From contig NZ_CABFKH010000003.1 in the NCBI RefSeq assembly GCF_901764975.1, forward strand, positions 1 to 64,000: a DNA stretch of 64,000 nucleotides, given 5' to 3'. How positions within the stretch are numbered: position 1 is the stretch's first letter; each line of letters starts with the position of its first letter. Shown here in pieces: positions 1-8,629 of the stretch. A program made the position numbers and the translations under genes. The notes beneath the pieces were generated by a model. It saw nothing but the letters and a program-made list of their open reading frames with translations, did no database searches and was not told the DNA's origin. This DNA comes from Actinobacillus indolicus (lineage in GTDB: Bacteria > Pseudomonadota > Gammaproteobacteria > Enterobacterales > Pasteurellaceae).

Positions 1-76
1 CCGAACTCAGAAGTGAAACGCAGTAACGCCGATGGTAGTGTGGGGTTTCCCCATGTGAGAGTAGGGCACCATCAGG
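1..76 (+). rRNA. rrf: 5S ribosomal RNA, 3' part (truncated by window edge)
   Basis: The sequence from the first base is the internal and 3' part of a bacterial 5S rRNA. It contains the conserved block CCGAACTCAGAAGTGAAACG and the GGTAGTGTGGGG / CCCATGTGAGAGTAGGG arms. The 5' third lies outside the window. It is near-identical to the complete copy that follows from 131. Only the closing-helix strand differs: ACCATCAG here against ATTGCCAAT there. The 3' end is set approximately, before the T-rich spacer. Confidence 0.93.
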
Positions 77-130
77 GTTTTATTAACTTAGTTCATTACT
101 TTTTAGTGAGCTAACTTAATAAAAGAATTT

Positions 131-246
131 ATTGGCAACCATAGTGCTGTGGTCCCACCTGATTCCATCCCGAACTCAGAAGTGAAACGCAGTAACGCCG
201 ATGGTAGTGTGGGGTTTCCCCATGTGAGAGTAGGGCATTGCCAATT
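131..246 (+). rRNA. rrf: 5S ribosomal RNA (second, complete tandem copy)
   Basis: A complete 5S rRNA. The 5' strand ATTGGCAA pairs with the 3' strand TTGCCAAT to close helix I, and the interior matches the preceding partial copy almost base for base. The length of about 116 nt is normal for 5S. It lies 55 bp downstream of the first copy with no terminator between them, so both are probably co-transcribed as the tail of one rrn operon and followed by tRNA-Asp and tRNA-Trp. End points are inferred from helix I pairing. Confidence 0.95.
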
Positions 247-257
247 ACCCAATTCGC

Positions 258-334
258 GGAGCGGTAGTTCAGCTGGTTAGAATACCTGCCTGTCACGCAG
301 GGGGTCGCGGGTTCGAGTCCCGTCCGTTCCGCCA
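258..334 (+). tRNA. tRNA-Asp (anticodon GTC)
   Basis: A 77-nt cloverleaf. The acceptor strand GGAGCGG pairs with CCGTTCC (one G-T pair) and CCA is encoded at the end. The anticodon loop CTGTCAC has GTC at its centre, and the T arm GCGGGTTCGAGTCCCG is canonical. It sits 12 bp after the second 5S gene. A 5S-tRNA-Asp-tRNA-Trp tail is also found in an E. coli rrn operon, which supports co-transcription and processing from the rRNA precursor. Confidence 0.97.
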
Positions 335-384
335 CTTATTTAAGAGCGAGTTAGATACTCGCTTTAGCTATATATGATTTATAT

Positions 385-460
385 AGGGGCGTAGTTCAAT
401 TGGTAGAGCACCGGTCTCCAAAACCGGGTGTTGGGAGTTCGAGCCTCTCCGCCCCTGCCA
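385..460 (+). tRNA. tRNA-Trp (anticodon CCA)
   Basis: A 76-nt cloverleaf. The acceptor strand AGGGGCG pairs with CGCCCCT and terminal CCA is encoded. The anticodon loop CTCCAAA gives CCA, so it is tRNA-Trp, the last RNA of the rrn operon. A strong intrinsic terminator follows within 15 bp. Confidence 0.97.
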
Positions 461-471
461 TTATTTAAGAG

Positions 472-503
472 AAACCGATTAGTGAAAGCTAATCGGTTTT
501 TTC
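472..503 (+). terminator. Intrinsic terminator of the rrn operon
   Basis: AAACCGATTAG / CTAATCGGTTT form a perfect stem with a short loop, followed by a run of T residues. It ends the 5S-tRNA-Asp-tRNA-Trp transcript ahead of xerD. Confidence 0.9.
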
Positions 504-580
504 GTTTTAGCTATCTTTTAAATACTTCCTGACTTTTATGTTAGAATTTTGCAAATTTTGATAACAATCCTACCGCTTGT

Positions 581-1474
581 ATGAAACAGCTTGATCCTAT
601 TATTGAACAATTTCTTGATACACTGTGGCAAGAACACGGTTTATCAGAAAATACAGTGGCATCCTATCGTCTGGATTTAGAAGGTTTTTCTCAATGGCTT
701 TCTAATCCTAAAGCCTTTTTAACGATAGATTATGCCGATCTTCAAACTTTTTTAGGTGAAAGAGTAGAGCAAGGTTATAAAGCGACAAGTTCATCTCGAA
801 TGTTAAGTTGTTTACGCAAATTCTTCCGTTTTCTGTATCTAGAAAATTATCGTGATGATGATCCGACGGCAACGCTGACATCACCACGTAAACCTGCCCA
901 TTTGCCTAAGTCATTGAGTGAGGAACAGGTGTTAGATTTACTGAATATACCTAATACCAATGATCCTTTAGAGCTTCGAGATAAGGCGATGTTAGAATTG
1001 CTTTATGCAACGGGTTTACGTGTGACAGAGCTCGTTTCTTTAACGTTAGATAACCTGAGTTTAAGACAAGGGCTTGTGCGTATCATTGGTAAAGGTGATA
1101 AGGAACGTTTAGTGCCTTTGGGAGAAGAGGCGTGTTATTGGATTCAGCAGTTCTTTGAATATGGACGTAGTACGTTATTAAATGGCACTCAATCGGATGT
1201 GGTTTTTCCAAGCCGATTAGGTAATCAGATGACACGTCAGACATTTTGGCATCGTATTAAGCACTACGCATTGTTAGCGGGCATAGATAGTGATAAGCTC
1301 TCTCCCCATGTATTACGTCATGCATTTGCCACACATTTAGTTAATCACGGTGCAGATTTACGTGTTGTACAGATGTTGCTTGGACATAGTGATCTTTCTA
1401 CCACACAAATTTATACCCAAGTGGCGAAAGCTCGTTTAAAATCATTACATCAACAGTTTCACCCAAGGGGATAA
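581..1474 (+). CDS. xerD: Site-specific tyrosine recombinase XerD
   Basis: A cytoplasmic tyrosine recombinase that acts with XerC at the chromosomal dif site to resolve chromosome dimers, a reaction controlled by FtsK. The 297-aa length is typical. The N-terminal SAM-like core-binding domain covers about residues 10-90. The catalytic domain carries R147 (ATGLRVTEL), a Lys around 171 (GKGDKERLVPLG), H243-x-x-R246, H269 (LLGH) and nucleophile Y278 (TTQIYTQV), so it looks active. An exact USS (572-580) abuts the start codon. The next gene begins 1 bp after the stop. XerD rather than XerC because the other recombinase at 14126 matches XerC better. Confidence 0.96.
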   Translation: MKQLDPIIEQFLDTLWQEHGLSENTVASYRLDLEGFSQWLSNPKAFLTIDYADLQTFLGERVEQGYKATSSSRMLSCLRKFFRFLYLENYRDDDPTATLTSPRKPAHLPKSLSEEQVLDLLNIPNTNDPLELRDKAMLELLYATGLRVTELVSLTLDNLSLRQGLVRIIGKGDKERLVPLGEEACYWIQQFFEYGRSTLLNGTQSDVVFPSRLGNQMTRQTFWHRIKHYALLAGIDSDKLSPHVLRHAFATHLVNHGADLRVVQMLLGHSDLSTTQIYTQVAKARLKSLHQQFHPRG

Positions 1475-1475
1475 T

Positions 1476-1769
1476 ATGCAACAAGGTTTTTCAAAATTTA
1501 GCTGGGCATTGGCACTTTTCTGTTTACCCAGTGCATTATGGCCACTCGCCTTATTGGTTTCACCAAAGTTTTCAGATAATCCAAATTTAACACCAAGCCA
1601 AATTGATTGGTTTTCAACGGCATTTTGGATTTACCCTTTCGTGTTATTAGCCATTTCAGGTCTGTTATATAAATTACACCGTTCTCAAAAAGGACTTGCA
1701 GCTAGTTTGCTCTGTTGTGGTTTTGTTGGATTTTATGGGCTATTTTTCTATATTTTAAAAAGTATTTAA
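1476..1769 (+). CDS. Small conserved membrane protein of unknown function
   Basis: A 97-aa hydrophobic protein, possibly of the DUF5389 type found in Pasteurellaceae (recalled, not verified). Three membrane segments are visible: about residues 9-29, 49-66 and 74-95. Only short polar loops (SPKFSDNPNLTPSQ and KLHRSQKG) separate them. The start lies one base after the xerD stop with an AAGGGG Shine-Dalgarno inside the xerD end, so translation is probably coupled. No catalytic motif is seen. Function unknown. Confidence 0.75.
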   Translation: MQQGFSKFSWALALFCLPSALWPLALLVSPKFSDNPNLTPSQIDWFSTAFWIYPFVLLAISGLLYKLHRSQKGLAASLLCCGFVGFYGLFFYILKSI

Positions 1770-1793
1770 TTTGAGTTTAAAGCGTTATTATGA

Positions 1794-4187
1794 CTATAAC
1801 GCTTCTAATTCTGTATTCAGTAATCTCAATAGCAACGCCTTTCCTTCTTTAAAACGATATTCTCCATATTCCGCTTGGTTGAAATATTCCCCTTTGCCTT
1901 CAGGGAAGAAGAATTGCTGGGTTGGAAGAGATAAATCCCCATAACTATTTAGTGTAACGGGTAAATAAATACCTTGTGCACAGCCATCAAAATGCTGTGG
2001 TTTTTCAAATTCAATTCGGCAAAGTGTTGCAATACGCTGTTCATCCAGTGTGAGTAGTGCATAGGCTTTGCTATTGGTCATTTCTTCATTGGGTAACGCA
2101 TTACCTACTTGATTGAGTAGTTCATAATGGAGTTCCATATAATCCCCTTGCATTATCGATCTTGGATCTCTTGGAGCTAACTTCAGTACAATAGATTCAC
2201 CATTTTCTAATACATCTTCATTCTGATGAATCGTAAATTGTGCAATGCCTAGGGTTAAAATAAGCGTGACAAGAGCCGTAACAGGTATGCGTTTAGTGTA
2301 TAAAGAATGCCCTTGTATATGCTCTTGTTGCTCTGGATATTGGCGATATAAGCTGATGACAATCAGGCTAAATACAACACCTACACTTAACAACAAATAG
2401 GATTTATAGAGTAACGGCAGTTTTAGTGAATAGTAATATTCTGCTAATGATGCTATTGCGATCACTAAACTAAATACAAAGAGCGGTTGGCTTTGTTTGG
2501 TATAAGCGAATAAGAGTAATGCAATACAAAAGATGAGTAATGGAACGCTAATAAAGCTAATACTCAAAAATAAGATACCAATAGCAATCAGCCAATGTAT
2601 TGGGCGTTGCTGTGCTTTATGTAAAAGTAAAAAAGTGACGATGGCATAAAGGGATGCAACGAGAGATAAAAATGAATGAATATCCCAAGGGCGATTGAAC
2701 AGATCAAAAGTAGCCAAATGGAAGAAGTCACTAAAGGTATTTATCTGCGGTAATTCATCCGCTTCCACGTGATAACTAAAGAGTGATTTACTGAAAACAA
2801 AATACACATAAAAGAGAAGAAAACCCCACGCCATAGGTCGTAAATCAAACCGAGTGCGTCCCATCCAGTAAAAGCAAATCAGTGAACCCAATGATAGCCA
2901 GTAAAACGAATAAGAGCTAAAGAAATGGTAGAAAAACATTTCATGTTCGTATTCAGAGGAATAGAAGTCGTTAAAGGCATAAAAATGTTCAAAAAGTATA
3001 AATAAAATCTGAAGAACAACAACTGTTCTTACCCAATGTTGTTGATTTATCAAGTAAACGATTACCGATGCGGTAATGCTTAAGGTTAATCCCATCCAAG
3101 AGGATATATCTAAAAATAGACAAAATGCAGTCCAAGTCCCTGATGCAACCAAAAAACAAATCGCACTGAGTTCTAAATAATTTTCCTTTTTCCTAAAAGC
3201 GAACGCAGGAATAAGGAGAATGGCTGTTGTGAAAAGTAACGTGTAGGCTTCATCTTGTACGACAAATAAAGCAATACATAGGACAAGCATCCCTGTACCG
3301 AGTGCAATCAAAAATAGATAGAGCAGTTGTACGGCAAGGTGTGATTGACGTTGGGATAAATAAGCACCGAATGATTTTTTGACGTAATAGGCAACAAAAA
3401 GGAGAGCAAACAATGTGATGAGTGATGAAAACATTAGTCCGCCCAGTTCAAGTTGATCTAATAACCAGACATTTACGGATGCAATCAAATAGGCAAGATG
3501 TACGGAGAGATTAAATAAGTCAAGACGACGTGTTCTGTAAAACCAAAGTAGCCCAATGGAAATGAGCCAAGTGATTGGGATTAATTGGGTATTTTCCACG
3601 ACGAACCAGCCTAATACCGCTACTAAAATGACATTCTGAATTTTATTCACGACAAGCCAAGGATCGTATAAGCGTGATTTTGTCGCTTCAATTACCGCAA
3701 GCAGAAGCAAATTAGCACCGATGATAAAAGATGCGTCAATATGATGAACAAATTGATAACGAAGTAAGGCAATATTCAAGGTGGCTAAAAAGAGTAGAGC
3801 GCCAGCGATATTAGGTAGGCAAAGTAACAGGGGTAACTGCAACAATGTCCAGAGAGCAAAAAGTTGCCAAGGGTCAGCTCCTGTTTGATAAATTTGTCCG
3901 ATAAGAGCAAGTAAAGCGCCAATCACAATCAAGGAGACAAAAAAGAGTGCATAACTTTTGACGGTACTTCCTTGCCTACTTTCTCGATGATAAATCCACA
4001 CGGCAAGCAGTGTGACGGCAACGAGTAGCGTTTGAACGCCATAGAGCTTTTGGAATTTAGTGAGTAATTCCCAGTTTGATGCAATGAAGGTGACAACCCC
4101 ACTAGAGAAAAGCCCGACAGCCAATAGCATAAAAATGAAGCGCAGATATTTTTCCCAAGATTGATTAAGTAGGTTCATTGCTCTCAC
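1794..4187 (-). CDS. DUF2157/DUF4401 membrane protein with C-terminal GDYXXLXY domain
   Basis: A 797-aa protein of unknown function, probably in the inner membrane. The N-terminal half has many hydrophobic helices and the SGVVTFIASNW start typical of DUF2157. The middle resembles DUF4401. The C-terminal ~170 residues hold the signature GDYMELHYEL, matching the GDYXXLXY family, likely outside the membrane after a last helix (VTALVTLILTLGIAQF). Related proteins often encode the two modules as neighbouring genes, so this looks like a fusion. It is the last gene of the leftward murJ-MFS-crcB group, 23 bp after crcB. No role can be deduced. Confidence 0.8.
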   Translation of the reverse strand: MRAMNLLNQSWEKYLRFIFMLLAVGLFSSGVVTFIASNWELLTKFQKLYGVQTLLVAVTLLAVWIYHRESRQGSTVKSYALFFVSLIVIGALLALIGQIYQTGADPWQLFALWTLLQLPLLLCLPNIAGALLFLATLNIALLRYQFVHHIDASFIIGANLLLLAVIEATKSRLYDPWLVVNKIQNVILVAVLGWFVVENTQLIPITWLISIGLLWFYRTRRLDLFNLSVHLAYLIASVNVWLLDQLELGGLMFSSLITLFALLFVAYYVKKSFGAYLSQRQSHLAVQLLYLFLIALGTGMLVLCIALFVVQDEAYTLLFTTAILLIPAFAFRKKENYLELSAICFLVASGTWTAFCLFLDISSWMGLTLSITASVIVYLINQQHWVRTVVVLQILFILFEHFYAFNDFYSSEYEHEMFFYHFFSSYSFYWLSLGSLICFYWMGRTRFDLRPMAWGFLLFYVYFVFSKSLFSYHVEADELPQINTFSDFFHLATFDLFNRPWDIHSFLSLVASLYAIVTFLLLHKAQQRPIHWLIAIGILFLSISFISVPLLIFCIALLLFAYTKQSQPLFVFSLVIAIASLAEYYYSLKLPLLYKSYLLLSVGVVFSLIVISLYRQYPEQQEHIQGHSLYTKRIPVTALVTLILTLGIAQFTIHQNEDVLENGESIVLKLAPRDPRSIMQGDYMELHYELLNQVGNALPNEEMTNSKAYALLTLDEQRIATLCRIEFEKPQHFDGCAQGIYLPVTLNSYGDLSLPTQQFFFPEGKGEYFNQAEYGEYRFKEGKALLLRLLNTELEAL

Positions 4188-4210
4188 CTATATGATTTGT
4201 AAAATTTTGG

Positions 4211-4585
4211 TTAAATCTTACCGCTTGTGAATATTTTAATCAACAGAACACCGACCACCGTTGCGATAATACCAACGATATTATGTAGTAGAAAAATCCC
4301 CATCGCATTCAACCACTTTTCTTGAAGCAGTTTTTCGCTGATCTCCGCTGAAAAAGCAGAAAATGTTGTGAAACTGCCGAGAAATCCCATAATCAATAAC
4401 AATTTTGAGCTTTCTTGTAAATTCAAACCTAGCGCAATACCAATCAAAAAACAGCCAAGCACATTCGCCAGTAAAGTGCCAAAAGCAAACTGACTGATAA
4501 GCGGATTGAGCCATATACCAAGTTGCCAGCGGGAGAGTGCGCCGAGTACCGCACCGAAAGAAATCAGCAGAATTTGTGTCATCAT
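4211..4585 (-). CDS. crcB: Fluoride channel CrcB/Fluc
   Basis: A fluoride-specific ion channel that works as a dual-topology dimer in the inner membrane and protects against cytoplasmic fluoride. The 124 aa form four membrane helices. Family motifs are present: GALSRWQLG near residue 15, GTLLANVLGCFLIG around 36-49, and GFLGSFTTFSAFS around 68-80, which contains the Phe-box and central Na+ site. The start is 3 bp after the upstream MFS stop, so they are co-transcribed. No fluoride riboswitch fits in the gap. The last codons are an exact USS reading as TSGKI-stop, so the uptake signal forms the C-terminus. Confidence 0.93.
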   Translation of the reverse strand: MMTQILLISFGAVLGALSRWQLGIWLNPLISQFAFGTLLANVLGCFLIGIALGLNLQESSKLLLIMGFLGSFTTFSAFSAEISEKLLQEKWLNAMGIFLLHNIVGIIATVVGVLLIKIFTSGKI

Positions 4586-4588
4586 CTG

Positions 4589-5653
4589 TTACACCAAAAA
4601 CAGTACAGGAATTAAATTCATCACTATCATCGTCAAAATCGACTGGATCAAGCGGGACGATCCGAAGATAAATCCACGATTTTTACCGTTATCAAATTTC
4701 ACCAGTAAATTCGCCATTGCGGTTAGTGCATACACTTCAAGCAAGGTAAAAATCACCAAATAGATATAAGCAGAAACTAACGAAGCATAATGTAGCGTGA
4801 TAAACCAAGGCACAACCATACCGACCGCTAAAATCGGGCTGACGAAAATAAGTTGCTTACGGGTTAAATTGATATGCTTAGAAAAATACGATTGTAGGGC
4901 AACAGTCATTAACCCATTAATAAATAACGCAATTGGGATCTGCTCTGGAGCATTGAGTTTATTGTCAAACAGATAAGGAAAAATCACAAAAAACGACATT
5001 GCGACACTTAACGGTACAAACAGCATTAAGTGAACAAAAATAAACTCTTTGGTGATGATTTCTCGAATTTGCCCCCAACGAAATTTCACTAAATTGTTCA
5101 CATTTTCCATTTGGTAGAACGGCTTTGCCATAAACACAAATAACACCGCTTCCAATAAAAAACAGCACCAGATTAATGTATTGATCTGTTCATACTTGAT
5201 GAAGGGAATAGCCAGCAACGGAGCTGCCATTGACGACATACTGGTGACCCGTAAGAATTTGCCTTGTAAGCGAGTTTTCGCCGCATATTCATCGCCAGCC
5301 AATGCAAGTAAGCACGCCCTTGCATTCGTTGCAAACAGACAACTTCCCATACCAAAGCACATTGTCGCCATTAATAACACCGTGTAGCTTTCTGCTGACA
5401 AGAAGAAAATATAGGCGATCACATCGAGCATACAGCCGACTAACATCATTTTCGCTAAACCATAGCGGTCGCCTAACACTCCTGCAAAAATTGCAAGGGC
5501 TTGGCTACAAAAAAACAGTACCGACAACGAAAATGCGATCTGAGCGTTAGATAAGCCTTTTTGTTGCAGGTAGATAAAAAAGACCGTTTGCATTGAAAAA
5601 TAAGCAAGGGTCGAAATAAAACGACGAGTAAGTAATAATTTTTCTAAAGACAT
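4589..5653 (-). CDS. Major facilitator superfamily transporter
   Basis: A 12-helix inner-membrane transporter of 354 aa with unknown substrate. The start at 5653 (MSLEKLLLTRRF) is preferred over an in-frame ATG at 5755 that would overlap murJ and be translated through a terminator hairpin. The first helix (FISTLAYFSMQTVFFIY) and the loop-2 motif GDRYGLAKMM (MFS motif A-like, G-D-R-x-G) are clear. A second half begins near residue 200. The family includes drug and sugar-analogue exporters. The neighbours murJ and crcB do not indicate a substrate. Confidence 0.85.
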   Translation of the reverse strand: MSLEKLLLTRRFISTLAYFSMQTVFFIYLQQKGLSNAQIAFSLSVLFFCSQALAIFAGVLGDRYGLAKMMLVGCMLDVIAYIFFLSAESYTVLLMATMCFGMGSCLFATNARACLLALAGDEYAAKTRLQGKFLRVTSMSSMAAPLLAIPFIKYEQINTLIWCCFLLEAVLFVFMAKPFYQMENVNNLVKFRWGQIREIITKEFIFVHLMLFVPLSVAMSFFVIFPYLFDNKLNAPEQIPIALFINGLMTVALQSYFSKHINLTRKQLIFVSPILAVGMVVPWFITLHYASLVSAYIYLVIFTLLEVYALTAMANLLVKFDNGKNRGFIFGSSRLIQSILTMIVMNLIPVLFLV

Positions 5654-5665
5654 TTGAATATCCAG

Positions 5666-5711
5666 ACAAGCGGTGAGATTTGCAAATTTTTTTGCAGATC
5701 TCACCGCTTGA
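5666..5711 (-). terminator. Inverted-USS hairpin between murJ and the MFS gene
   Basis: AAGCGGTGAGAT and ATCTCACCGCTT form a 12-bp perfect stem around an AT-rich loop. The left arm contains an exact USS (5666-5674) and the right arm an 8/9 copy. It lies just after the murJ stop (leftward), so it probably terminates or attenuates the murJ transcript ahead of the MFS gene. Confidence 0.7.
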
Positions 5712-5714
5712 GTG

Positions 5715-7286
5715 TTAAGCAGCACGGAAATCTTTTGGACGAATACCAAGGGCAATTAAACTTGCAAAATAGCTGATTGCCGCTAGTACAATTAACCATG
5801 CTAGCCAATGAACCTTTGACCAAAAGTGTAATGCATTCCACCCTTGTAAATCAGGCGAAAAATAGGAAACCAATGCGCCCATGATGCACGCAGAAATAAG
5901 CAATTTTAAGGTGAAGATCGCCGTTTTTATGCTGACTTTATAAATATTGCTTTGAGATAAACCACGGTAAAGTAAGGTAGCATTGACCGCTGCAGATAAT
6001 GCAGAAGCCATCGCTAAACCAACAAAGCCAAAAGGAATTGCAAGGACACCAAAACAAATGTTGCTGATTGCAGCAATAATCCCGATTTTAACTGGTGTTT
6101 TGGTGTTTTGATTGGCGTAAAAACCATTAGCAAGAATGCTGATGAGCATATAACTAATTAGCCCAAAACACATCACTGTTAATGCTTTTGAGGAAGCAAT
6201 GACATCTGCCAGTTGGAATTTCCCGTGCATAAACATCGTCATTATTAATGGCTGAGCTAAAATCATAATACCGATCATCGCAGGAATACCGAGTAGTAAT
6301 ACCATACGAACGCCCCAGTCCATTGTTTGCTCAAAGTTGAATTTACGTTGTTCATCTGTCAAATCTTTCTGTTTTGCGATACGTGAAAGGCTAGGCAATA
6401 CCACCGTTGAAATCGCGATACCAAACAGCCCTAATGGGAATTCAATAAGGCGATCTGCATAGTAGAGCCAACTGATTGAGCCTGTAATTAAAAATGAGGC
6501 GATAATCTGATTAATGAGCAAGTTCAGTTGGGTAACAGAAACACCGAATAAGGCTGGGATCATCAATTTACGAACTTTTGTCACCCCTTCATCGTGCCAA
6601 GCCCATTTAGGTTTAACCAACAGCCCTTCTTTTTTCATAAAAGGGATTTGAAATAGGAATTGCAATAAGCCACCTAAAAATACCCCCCACGCAAGTGCCG
6701 TATCGGGAGAGTCAAAATAAGGGGAAGCAAAGATCGCCACAGCAATAATCGCCACATTCAGTAAAACTGGAGAAAATGCCATTACCCCAAATTTGCCTAA
6801 GGTATTGAGCACCGCACCAGATAGGGCAACAAAGGTGATAAACCATAAATAAGGGAAGGTGATTTTTAATAACAGGGATGCTTGGGTAAACTTTTCTGCA
6901 TTCGGGCCATCATTGAGCCAATCTAAGAACCAGCCTGTACTGAATAATGCAGCGATCACAGGGGAAGCAATCATAGCGACTAAGGTAACAACAGTCACTA
7001 ATCCTCCCAGCGTTCCCGATACTTTGGCGATAAACTCTCGGGTCTTATCTGGATCATTATCGGCATTATATTCCGCTAACACAGGCACAAAGGCTTTAGA
7101 AAAAGCGCCTTCAGCAAAAAGCCTCCGAAGAAAGTTAGGAATACGGTTGGCAAATAAAAATACATCGGCGGCAACGCCTGCCCCTAGTAAATTTGCAACA
7201 ACCACATCTCGAATTAAACCAAGTACGCGAGAGATTAATGTCATACTACTGACAATTAAGCCTGATCTTAATAATTTCTTGCTCAC
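5715..7286 (-). CDS. murJ: Lipid II flippase MurJ
   Basis: An essential inner-membrane flippase that moves the peptidoglycan precursor lipid II to the periplasmic face. It has 523 aa and about 14 hydrophobic helices. The N-terminus shows the MurJ/MviN signature: SRVLGLIRDVVVANLLGAG near residue 19, then ANRIPNFLRRLFAEGAFSKA, holding charged residues known to be required in the family. The gene is divergent from rpsT, as in many gammaproteobacteria. An inverted-USS hairpin follows the stop. Confidence 0.96.
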   Translation of the reverse strand: MSKKLLRSGLIVSSMTLISRVLGLIRDVVVANLLGAGVAADVFLFANRIPNFLRRLFAEGAFSKAFVPVLAEYNADNDPDKTREFIAKVSGTLGGLVTVVTLVAMIASPVIAALFSTGWFLDWLNDGPNAEKFTQASLLLKITFPYLWFITFVALSGAVLNTLGKFGVMAFSPVLLNVAIIAVAIFASPYFDSPDTALAWGVFLGGLLQFLFQIPFMKKEGLLVKPKWAWHDEGVTKVRKLMIPALFGVSVTQLNLLINQIIASFLITGSISWLYYADRLIEFPLGLFGIAISTVVLPSLSRIAKQKDLTDEQRKFNFEQTMDWGVRMVLLLGIPAMIGIMILAQPLIMTMFMHGKFQLADVIASSKALTVMCFGLISYMLISILANGFYANQNTKTPVKIGIIAAISNICFGVLAIPFGFVGLAMASALSAAVNATLLYRGLSQSNIYKVSIKTAIFTLKLLISACIMGALVSYFSPDLQGWNALHFWSKVHWLAWLIVLAAISYFASLIALGIRPKDFRAA

Positions 7287-7360
7287 AATCTGTTCTCTTT
7301 ATCTTCTTAAAAAATTGATCGGAATTTTAGCAGTTTGTTATAGGAAAATCAGAAAAAAAC

Positions 7361-7369
7361 TGCTAAAAT
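7361..7369 (+). promoter_or_regulatory. Possible extended -10 element for rpsT
   Basis: TGCTAAAAT reads as an extended -10 (TGnTAAAAT) about 155 bp upstream of the rpsT start in the murJ-rpsT intergenic region. No well-spaced -35 hexamer is present, so this is tentative. Confidence 0.3.
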
Positions 7370-7526
7370 CCGCCCCTATCTTTCACTCAAGAACACATCT
7401 TGCGTGAAACGATGTTATTTTCAAGCCCGTGTCTCGTTGAAAATGAATTTAAACTATCGATAGCACTGCATAAAAAATTGTTTTTTATGTTTTTATTTTT
7501 ACACAGATATTTTTAGGAGTTTGACC

Positions 7527-7790
7527 TTGGCTAATATCAAGTCAGCACAAAAACGTGCGGTTCAATCAGAAAAACGCCGCCAACATAACGCAAGCCAACG
7601 CTCAATGATGCGTACCTTCATCAAAAAAGTATATGCAGCAGTAGCAACTGGTGATAAAGCAGCTTCAGAAGTAGCTTTCGTTGAAATGCAAAAAGTTGTG
7701 GATCGTATGGCATCTAAAGGCTTAATCCACGCTAACAAAGCAGCTAACCACAAATCTAAGTTAGCAGCTCAAATCAAAAAATTAGCGTAA
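7527..7790 (+). CDS. rpsT: 30S ribosomal protein S20
   Basis: A small-subunit protein that binds 16S rRNA early in 30S assembly. From the TTG at 7527 the product starts [13 protein letters not shown] and has 87 aa, the same start and length as E. coli S20. An upstream in-frame TTG at 7521 would overlap the TAGGAG Shine-Dalgarno (7514-7519) and is rejected. A UUG start is conserved in enterobacterial rpsT and is tied to its translational autoregulation. High Lys/Arg content and the block [14 protein letters not shown] are diagnostic. Confidence 0.97.
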   Translation: MANIKSAQKRAVQSEKRRQHNASQRSMMRTFIKKVYAAVATGDKAASEVAFVEMQKVVDRMASKGLIHANKAANHKSKLAAQIKKLA

Positions 7791-7823
7791 TTGCTTTTTT
7801 AAATAAATTTGCAAATTTTTTGG

Positions 7824-7851
7824 AAAAACCGACCGCTTGGTCGGTTTTTTT
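7824..7851 (+). terminator. Terminator of rpsT (also faces rlmB)
   Basis: AAAAACCGACC / GGTCGGTTTTT stem with a T-run on both strands, so it can serve rpsT and the convergent rlmB. The loop region ACCGCTTGG is an 8/9 USS. Confidence 0.9.
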
Positions 7852-7857
7852 ATTGGA

Positions 7858-8604
7858 TTATGGGTGACTATGTGCGAGTTTTTGTCTCACAATCTCAAAC
7901 AGACAAACCCCTGTTGCCACGGATACATTTAGCGACGATACCGATCCTGCCATTGGAATACTCACCAGTTGATCACAATGTTCACGGGTAAGACGACGCA
8001 TTCCGTCCCCTTCTGCTCCCATCACTAACGCAATTGATCCAGTTAATTTCACCTGATACAGACTTTCTGTCGCTTCGCCAGCTGTGCCGACGATCCAAAT
8101 ATTACGTTCTTGTAACTCACGCATTGTACGGGCGAGGTTCGTTACTCGAATAAGAGGCACGGTTTCCGCTGCACCACAAGCTACTTTGCGAGCCGTTGAT
8201 GTCAGTTGTGCTGATTTGTCTTTTGGCACAATCACGGCATCAACCCCTGCCGCATCGGCAGTACGCAAACAAGCCCCTAAGTTATGGGGATCGGTCACAC
8301 CGTCTAAGATCAATAAGAATGGATTTGCTTTGCGATCTAAAATTTGATCAAGATCGCTTTCATTTAGCTCTTTAGCTGGAATGACTTTGGCGATAATCCC
8401 TTGATGTACTTCGCCTTGGGCTTTGTTATCAAGGGCTTGGCGGTTGACCTGCTGAACTCGAATGCCTAAACGTTGTAATTCGTTGAGTAATGGGGTTAAT
8501 CGTTTATCTTCACGACCTTTTAGCACAAACACTTCGATTAATCGTTCGGGTGCGACATCTAAAAAGGATTTAACGGCGTGAATACCGTAGATTTGTTCGC
8601 TCAT
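7858..8604 (-). CDS. rlmB: 23S rRNA (guanosine-2251-2'-O)-methyltransferase RlmB
   Basis: A SPOUT-family methyltransferase that adds a 2'-O-methyl group to G2251 in the peptidyl-transferase P loop of 23S rRNA. It has 248 aa. The N-terminal RNA-binding domain runs about 4-75. The SpoU catalytic domain carries motif 1 ([20 protein letters not shown], with catalytic N and R), motif 2 ([12 protein letters not shown]) and motif 3 ([18 protein letters not shown]), forming the trefoil-knot cofactor site. It is convergent with rpsT and shares its terminator. In E. coli rlmB follows rnr; here it is alone, with an IS element upstream. Confidence 0.96.
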   Translation of the reverse strand: MSEQIYGIHAVKSFLDVAPERLIEVFVLKGREDKRLTPLLNELQRLGIRVQQVNRQALDNKAQGEVHQGIIAKVIPAKELNESDLDQILDRKANPFLLILDGVTDPHNLGACLRTADAAGVDAVIVPKDKSAQLTSTARKVACGAAETVPLIRVTNLARTMRELQERNIWIVGTAGEATESLYQVKLTGSIALVMGAEGDGMRRLTREHCDQLVSIPMAGSVSSLNVSVATGVCLFEIVRQKLAHSHP

Positions 8605-8629
8605 ATTTATTCTTCTATTCTATATCTTA

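Noticed and set aside
129-335. 68-aa open frame on the minus strand
   Set aside because: It runs antisense through a 5S rRNA and tRNA-Asp gene.
4211-4590. Fluoride riboswitch before crcB
   Set aside because: crcB begins 3 bp after the MFS stop, so there is no room for a riboswitch.
5653-5755. N-terminal extension of the MFS transporter
   Set aside because: It would overlap murJ and be translated through a terminator-like hairpin; MSLEKL at 5653 fits the first membrane helix.
6859-7407. 182-aa open frame on the plus strand across murJ
   Set aside because: It is the antisense of murJ, with composition typical of a shadow frame and no Shine-Dalgarno or family match. murJ is well supported on the other strand.
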